In this document: positions 57,759 through 64,000 of the stretch, piece by piece
Layout: each line of letters starts with the position of its first letter
Position numbering within the stretch: the stretch's first letter is position 1
Assembly (NCBI GenBank): GCA_012295275.1
Contig: CM022670.1
Location: 19,595,698 to 19,659,697, forward strand
Reading direction: 5' to 3'
Source: Chrysomallon squamiferum
Taxonomy: Eukaryota > Mollusca > Gastropoda > Neomphalida > Peltospiridae
DNA: 64,000 nt
Made by a program: the position numbers and the translations under genes
Notes under the pieces: generated by a model
Told to the model about the DNA's origin: nothing
Databases searched by the model: none
The model's input: only the letters and a program-made list of their open reading frames with translations

Positions 57759-59150
57759 CACTTTGATTCTATTTTGTGAATTTCTATTCATTTAGGGTAA
57801 GCATTCATGAATATAAAAATGTAATTCGAAACATAAACTAAATTTTAATTTTGACTAACAAGGAGGAAGATTTTAGTTTTCAATAATTTAAATTAATTTT
57901 ACAGAGTGATTCCAAGAAGAAACAGATTGTTCTTCTAGATATCAGTGAAAGACTGGAATCTTTTAACACTGAAGTGTGGATGAAATCTCTTTTGACAGTG
58001 TTAGAAAAGATGCAGATTGAGGACACAAAGGAAATTTCCAATCACTGTTTCTTATAGGTCTGTAAGACAAAAAAGTTACATATAACCATTTTCTACTGGC
58101 CTATAATACATGTGTACATGTCTGTAAAAGGATATTTCCAAATACAGTCTTGTTTGTACAGGTCTGTAACAAATCATCAATCCCAAATGCAGTTTGTAGG
58201 GAGGTTTGTATCATATCAACAATCCCAACTCCAGTTTTGAACAGGTTTATACCATATCAAGTATTTCCAAATAAAGTTTTTAGTATCATGATATATTTGT
58301 CAGAGAATATCAGTTGCTTCACATTAAGCAACCATGGCAACCAAAACAATATATATACTTTTCATTATTTCTCTATTTCTAAATATTATAGTTAAATATT
58401 GTGAAGAAGATTTTGTAATAAAAAAAGAAAATCTGAATTACTAATTATAATGATTAGTGTATTGTACTGATGTTCAACTGTGCTCTCATTAAAACAATAC
58501 ATTTTCCTTTATGTACAGGGAATCTGAGACTAAAAGAGCTACAATGCTTTGTATAGGCATTAATATCCTGACAGGCCTGCTGTTCAATTCTGAAGTTGAG
58601 ATTTTCCACAACATCAACAGATTCCAAGCAATTTTTCCAGAAGTTAAATTTCAAAAGGTGAATACAGTATTGATATAAATACAACTAATTTATTTATTTA
58701 TTTTTATTATCATTATCATCATCAACATAATAAATTTCGTTATTATTATTAATATAAAAAAAAAACTATTTATAAATAAGAAATTAAACTATTCCATAAT
58801 TAAATGCACTTAAGTCTTGTGAAGTGCAAAAAAAAAATAAAGTAAAAAGCAATTTTGTAATAAATTAGGTCTTCAGTTTTACAGTACACATTCTTTAATT
58901 TATAATAACAGATGAGTACCTAGTTAAAGCAATGGATCACTGCTGCAATATAATGAAGAAATATTGTATATTTATATGAGTTAACATATCTCTAAATAGA
59001 ATGAAATTCCTGAAGTAGTTTATCCAAAGAAGATTTGATATTTAATGTGTTTTAATGTTTCAGGAGGATTTTTCAAGTTTCTGCAAACTTGCCTTGACAA
59101 ACCCTGAAGTTTTGTCTATGTATGCCAATTGTCCTTCACAAACATATTAA
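46161..59150 (+). CDS. Receptor tyrosine phosphatase: fucolectin, EGF, TM, D1, degenerate D2
   Basis: Exons: 46161-46231 (signal, frameshifted), 46936-47136 and 47508-47729 (fucolectin), 48421-48567 (EGF), 50261-50354 (TM), 51527-51600 and 51916-52178 (juxtamembrane), 52664-52751, 53139-53215, 53538-53574, 53905-54002, 54277-54402, 54587-54732, 54860-54995, 55470-55616 (D1), then 56087-56120, 56452-56510, 56896-57011, 57535-57660, 57905-58057, 58519-58657, 59064-59150 (D2). Splice sites are GT-AG. The role, from the family, is to dephosphorylate phosphotyrosine at the plasma membrane in response to a glycan or protein ligand. The D1 motifs KNRFKGYYPYD, WPDHGVP and HCSAGVGRTG are complete, so D1 should be active. 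The coding end is uncertain: exon 57905 runs into TAG at 58055-58057, yet two further open D2-like exons follow. AATAAA lies at 59303. Two 1-nt homopolymer shifts (46171-46176 and 56899-56905) are the other defects. Confidence 0.88.
46936..47729 (+). CDS. Fucolectin-like (F5/8 type C) domain of the phosphatase, two exons
   Basis: Exon 46936-47136 (201 nt): NVALKMPTYQSS, then YTWWEVDLRR and YVTIYFRTD. Exon 47508-47729 (222 nt): FRRNGVQIYSS, then CDTVTGNKNGSD, ARCITVYLD and LDFLEVEVYG. Lengths and phases equal those of the domain at 16294-16989. The intron between them has a TTA array (47220-47290) followed by a GTA tract. Confidence 0.92.
48421..48567 (+). CDS. The single intact 8-Cys EGF-like exon of the phosphatase
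   Basis: 147 nt, phase 1-1: VCGNGSYGSECANSC, DNRHC, STCDPQTGEC, GCEPGWEGGDC. All eight cysteines and both splice sites are intact (CTGTAG acceptor, GTATTG donor). Confidence 0.92.
49079..49210 (+). pseudogene. Decayed EGF exon 1 within the phosphatase gene
   Basis: The CCAG acceptor and GTAAAT donor remain, and both ends read like an EGF repeat (NGPNCTNVCH at the start, GYKAGWNGTDC at the end). The middle has lost its cysteines and contains a TGA after FIFH; at 132 nt it is shorter than the usual 147. Skipping it keeps the frame because neighbouring exons are phase 1-1. Confidence 0.65.
49545..49690 (+). pseudogene. Decayed EGF exon 2 within the phosphatase gene
   Basis: Reads QNITYGPNCGNTC, ID, stop, HC, then SCNTETGDCGSEGC and GWIGVDC. 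The usual DRHC has become D-stop-HC, consistent with CGA to TGA. The acceptor ATTCTAG seen in sister exons is ATTCTAA here, and an indel shifts the 5' end. The donor (GTGTTT) remains. It is a recognisable but unusable relic, close in sequence to the repeat at 14765-14914 ([10 protein letters not shown]). Confidence 0.75.
50042..50125. repeat. (AG)n microsatellite in a phosphatase intron
   Basis: AG array with a single A interruption near 50106, just upstream of the TM exon. Confidence 0.95.
50261..52178 (+). CDS. TM helix and tyrosine-containing juxtamembrane region
   Basis: Exon 50261-50354 (94 nt, phase 1-2) gives SRTSLIAGSVSG and a helix TVVFTIVILIILILLIW. Exon 51527-51600 is basic (RKTSKNTDENIKKSS). 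Exon 51916-52178 is acidic (VDEQEIEEE) and has two tyrosine sites: VYANA (51927-51941) and SVYCNV (52059-52076). The second fits the ITIM pattern S/I/V/L-x-Y-x-x-I/V/L; both fit the YxN pattern bound by Grb2-type SH2 domains. The exon ends ETEFK in phase 0, leading straight into D1. Confidence 0.88.
50526..51278 (-). mobile_element. Pogo/Tigger-type deletion derivative with transposase N-terminus
   Basis: Terminal inverted repeats CAGTGGTACCT(TGAGTT) and (AACTTGAGG reversed)...GAGGTACCACTG, flanked by TA (50524-50525 and 51279-51280). On the minus strand the right end encodes MNPKKVSAKGSAE, stop, KKWMMSIELNLEF, then VHLVDLARQYEHNTSTI and KLKESIK, which is recognisably the CENP-B-like helix-turn-helix start of a Tigger transposase. 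The DDE domain is absent and a poly-A/T tract lies internally, so this 753-bp copy cannot move by itself. Confidence 0.85.
51270..51315. repeat. (TA)n tract beside the Tigger derivative
   Basis: TA-rich array directly after the right target duplication, a likely insertion hotspot for TA-specific elements. Confidence 0.85.
51695..51880. repeat. Degenerate GTA/GTT tract in a phosphatase intron
   Basis: Imperfect AGT/GTA units, with a poly-V frame on one strand and poly-T on the other. Confidence 0.85.
52664..55616 (+). CDS. PTP domain D1, predicted catalytically active
   Basis: Eight exons. Motifs in order: KLPNEFTSSF, SQIPENKPKNRFKGYYPYDW (phosphotyrosine loop), HSDYINASYID, NYFIAAQAPN, DFWRMIW, CEPYWSD, MWPDHGVPVIP (general-acid loop with the WPD Asp), VLVHCSAGVGRTGTY (P-loop Cys and Arg, split by an intron after HC-AG) and QTKEQYEMI (Q-loop). 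Nothing essential is missing. Exon 55470-55616 ends QQLAE in phase 0 and leads into D2. Confidence 0.95.
56087..59150 (+). CDS. PTP domain D2, highly degenerate pseudophosphatase
   Basis: Exon homology to D1 is clear from phase and length: D2 exon 57535-57660 is 126 nt, as is D1 54277-54402; exon 57905-58057 reaches HC after exactly 48 codons, as D1 does; the last exon starts EDFSSFC where D1 has EQYEMIF. Catalytic motifs are gone: WPD is ERL, the KNR loop is AAANVILYEG, and the P-loop has HC but no GxxR. Exon 56896-57011 needs one more T in its seven-T run (56899-56905) to enter in phase 0 and give FFEMWIFDYTTPK. After HC the frame meets TAG (58055-58057). Exons 58519-58657 and 59064-59150 stay open in D1-like phases, but the donor joining them is unresolved. 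Confidence 0.7.
57661..57756. repeat. (CT)n(CA)n microsatellite after a D2 donor
   Basis: CT then CA units at about 57699-57756, starting roughly 40 nt after the donor at 57661. Confidence 0.9.
58028..58290 (+). repeat. Tandem imperfect repeat overlapping the D2 exon end
   Basis: About five diverged units of 40-50 nt sharing a TTTCCAA.CA.TNTT(N)TNNAGGTCTGTAAC-like pattern, at roughly 58028, 58129, 58175, 58215 and 58257. The first unit includes the last coding bases of exon 57905-58057 and its TAG, so the exon border region has been multiplied. Confidence 0.6.
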
Positions 59151-59188
59151 CTTTTACATATCATTATTATTATTATTATTATTGTTAT

Positions 59189-59220
<32 letters not shown>

Positions 59221-59455
59221 ATATTATTATTATTAATTTTTGACTGCAGAAGCAAATTCAATATTTGAGGGAAAATAATTATAATTTCACTGCAGTTATC
59301 CAAATAAACTAATTTTAACTCTTAAAAATAATGACATAAGTTCTATTTTATTATTGCTGTGTGCATTATTGTTTACCAATGTGCGATTTTAATATTAAAG
59401 TCATTATTAAATAGAACACTGAAAACGGATTTGTTTTGATTTAGTTTGTTTTATG

Positions 59456-59499
<44 letters not shown>

Positions 59500-60969
59500 G
59501 TATTGGTACGAATAAATAGCATTGCTAAATTTTATATGCTTTCAAAGTATTGTTCTATTTGTATGATAATGAAATAATGAACACGTTCAGAATATATATA
59601 TATGTGTGTGTGTGTGCCTGAGTATGTGTGGATATCTATATGCATTTCTGAATGTGTATGTGTGTGTATATGACGTAACTAATACTATTTGTTAAATGCA
59701 TTTGTACTAAATTGTATCTATTACTATATTGAGGAATATCAGTTATTTCTATAAAATACTGACACTGAAGGATGCCTGCTAAATATTATTCATGTATATG
59801 CTGAAGGATTCCTTACACTTCTAAATATCTGTAATGAAGGATATAGCAGAAAAAGAAAACGAAAGATGCAATTTAAGCCATGAGATACTCAGTTATCTCC
59901 CATGTACTTTATCGGGTTGATTCTCTGCCCAGTTACTGTGAGACAGTGTTGTTTGAATTCCATCTCCTATCGCCTTTCTTCAAGATGTCAGTAAATCTAA
60001 TATATACAGACTCGGCAATGTCTACAAAATAGAACCACACAATATTGCATTCTGTAATTTTCTGAATGTTATCTAGAAATTAAATATAATTAAGCGAAGT
60101 ACTGATGGACATCGCTGATGTTAAGAAGCATTTTTTAATGCAAGTACCACAAATGCGATTATCTTTTTAATTAGTTAAATTCTCATGCGTATCTAAATAT
60201 ATATGCCAAACAAAATTTCAGGTCCAAATTAGGCCCATTATTGTAAAAATTTCTTCAACACATGGTACACAAACATAAAATAAAAACTTACATAACTGCT
60301 GAATAATTTTTCTTTACACGGTACTCAAATTTGTATAAGTAATTTACAGAATTGCTAAATATTTTTCATAACATACTATCCAATACTAGCAATACTATCC
60401 GATAGTATTTACATTTTAATTTTAGGTGATGTTTTAAAAAATATATTTTGTTTTTATTTTTATCATTGTTTTGTTGTTGTTGTTGTTGTTTTTTGTTGTT
60501 ATTTTTGTTTGTTTTGTTTTGTGTTTATGCTTCAAAGCCCCATCAGCAACATATTCTGTTTGATTAATATGTCAAACAATGTTTCTGTGAAATTAAATTC
60601 TTATTTTATTTACTTATTCAATAGTTCAAAAAAATAAGCACTGACATATCTTGCAAGACGACCACATGTATAAAAGCTCATTTTTGATGTCATTAATAAA
60701 TCTTATAAAATGCATCAGTCGTAATAAGAACACGTAAGTCAGATATAATTTTCAATATCATGTTGCTTAGGGAAGTCAGTAACATAACTATATACAAACA
60801 TACATACATACATACGTACGTACGTACATACATACATACATACATACATACATACATAAATTCATACATTCCAGATTCTAAAATCAGCGGTAAAGAGCAC
60901 ATAAAAAAGTCATCATAAATTTATTATGCATTTTTATTTTGTTTTTAAAATCAAAGCATACATATATGC

Positions 60970-61010
<41 letters not shown>

Positions 61011-61052
61011 TCATAAATTCCCAAACAAAATCAAAATAAGGATGTTATTTAA

Positions 61053-61253
61053 TTATTTGAATTTTGAACACAAAATGTAAACAAAACGAAGCAACGTGAA
61101 ATATATACAAAACATCTCTAACTGTCTCTTCCGTCTAGGCTTCATTTCATCATTCTCTATAACTTTATTATCTTTATTATAATACATCTTGTAGCCCATT
61201 CTTTTTTCAGTGAGATCAAAGATAACCAAGGCTTGTCCACCATCACGGGGGAC
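61053..61253 (-). other. Unrecognised open segment, possible orphan exon or element fragment
   Basis: Minus-strand open frame without an initial ATG, of balanced composition: PRDGGQALVIFDLTEKRMGY, then MYYNKDN and KPRRKRQL, before low-complexity sequence and a TAA. A possible acceptor (TGATCAG) precedes it and a possible donor (TTTTGTATAT) follows RQLEMF. I recognise no family; it could be a transposon fragment. Confidence 0.25.
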
Positions 61254-61332
61254 TGATCACACAGTTCAAAACACTGGAAATTGGTCAAACAAAATATCGA
61301 GTTCAGAAAGATCTTATTAGGCATTGCGATAA

Positions 61333-61335
<3 letters not shown>

Positions 61336-61381
<46 letters not shown>

Positions 61382-61477
61382 GTAGTAGTAGTAGTACTAG
61401 CAGTCGCAGTAGTAGTAATAACAGTAGCAGTAATAGTATTAGTAGTAGTAGTAGTAGTAAGCAACAGCAGCAGCAGC

Positions 61478-61508
<31 letters not shown>

Positions 61509-61511
61509 CAC

Positions 61512-61542
<31 letters not shown>

Positions 61543-61560
61543 ATAATACAAGTAATAGTA
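61336..61560. repeat. TAA/TAG/CAG trinucleotide tract
   Basis: TAA units to about 61380, then TAG and CAG units with interruptions to about 61560. Confidence 0.9.
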
Positions 61561-62085
61561 GTTCAGGTACCGAACCATGTATCCGACAAGACTGGGGATG
61601 TGCGGTTTTCTGCATTTGTAGGATTTTGAGATCAAGGCTAAATCTTTACTGAACATATAAAATAAACAAAGAAAACTAAAGAATGAAACTGTGTTTAAAA
61701 GATACAAATTAATACACTTCTTTAGCAGTGTGTGTTTTGATCTTTATTAATTTACTTAAAATTCTTAAAAGTTGCGTTTCTGGCAGTCTTTTAGACATGA
61801 TAATAAATGAAAATGAGAGTAAAGTGAAACAAGTAATAACTTACTGTGAGAGGATCGTCTGTCAACAGCAACACTCTGATTTAAATTGGCGTACCAGAAA
61901 CCAAAGCCCATATAATTCAAATGTAGGTAATTTAAAAAATAGCAGGTTTCCTGGGGTTTTATGATTTCTGGAACGGCATAAACGGTTCGGCACATGTAAT
62001 AGTAGTAGTAGTAGTACAATATTTATTTATTTAATGAACTGGATATATATTTGTGTAATAATTTTGCATTCATAATTGTATTATA

Positions 62086-63802
<1,717 letters not shown>

Positions 63803-64000
63803 CTAAAATATATTAAAAGAGTCTTTGTATGAGAAAGAGATTCATATTAATACAATCAAAGTTGGACAGTTATTACTAATACATGGGTTAGATTGAAATA
63901 CATACTAATATCGTGCATATTTGAATTATTTCAATTTACTTAGTTTACTCGTTTCATTTAAACCGTTATTTCAGCGAAATTTTACAGTTAAAATATTTTA

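Larger units (their letters stand above)
59151..62085. other. Convergent intergenic region
   Basis: Lies between the 3' ends of the phosphatase and the right-edge receptor. Contains a poly(A) signal for the phosphatase (AATAAA, 59303-59308), ATT arrays (59162-59235, 59463-59500), TACA/TACG repeats (60799-60858), a (TA)n array (60974-61008), TAA then TAG/CAG tracts (61336-61560), and one open minus-strand stretch (61053-61253). On the minus strand AATAAA at about 62022-62031 could end the right-edge receptor transcript. Confidence 0.6.

Noticed and set aside
56087-59150. D2 as a second active phosphatase domain
   Set aside because: The WPD Asp, the P-loop Arg and the KNR loop are all absent.

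Overview
The window looks like nuclear DNA of a cephalopod mollusc, most likely an octopus. This is an inference from four things: AT-rich sequence, very dense di-, tri- and tetranucleotide microsatellites, small exons (37 to 320 bp) with GT-AG introns, and protein families typical of molluscan recognition loci (fucolectin-like discoidin domains, 8-cysteine EGF-like repeats, PAN plus C-type lectin proteins, a tandem receptor tyrosine phosphatase). There are no prokaryotic features, and I found no rRNA, tRNA or CRISPR.

Layout. (1) 369-513 (-): one EGF-like exon with a 1-nt frameshift, from a receptor gene that runs off the left edge. (2) 6328-17830 (-): a complete 16-exon type I membrane protein of 816 codons: signal peptide, fucolectin domain, eleven EGF-like repeats, transmembrane (TM) helix, short acidic tail without an enzyme domain. 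(3) 20602-42463 (+): four tandem genes A-D for secreted lectins, each with four exons: signal peptide plus PAN/apple-like domain, a small two-to-three-cysteine exon, and a C-type lectin domain on two exons. B and C are a segmental duplication whose first exons are almost identical; C carries a 1-nt frameshift there. (4) 46161-59150 (+): a receptor tyrosine phosphatase with the same ectodomain plan (signal peptide, fucolectin, one intact EGF and two decayed EGF exons, TM), an ITIM-like juxtamembrane region, a D1 domain with all catalytic motifs and a strongly degenerate D2. (5) 62086-63802 (-), continuing beyond the right edge: an EGF/TM receptor whose tail has an ITAM-like YxxL-x10-YxxI pair and a proline-rich motif.

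How the genes may work together (inference). Three membrane proteins share an exon-phase code: EGF exons phase 1-1, TM exons phase 1-2, tails entered in phase 2. Yet they carry three different outputs: an inert tail, a phosphatase with an ITIM-like site, and an ITAM-like tail. With four soluble lectins between them, the locus resembles a vertebrate paired activating/inhibitory receptor cluster built from mollusc parts.

Caution. Four single-base frameshifts (near 497, 34937, 46171 and 56899) all sit in or beside A or T homopolymers. Assembly error is at least as likely as gene decay. One of them hides the phosphatase's signal-peptide exon. The long non-coding stretches hold microsatellites, two pogo/Tigger-type deletion derivatives with TA target duplications, and several unclassified dispersed repeats.
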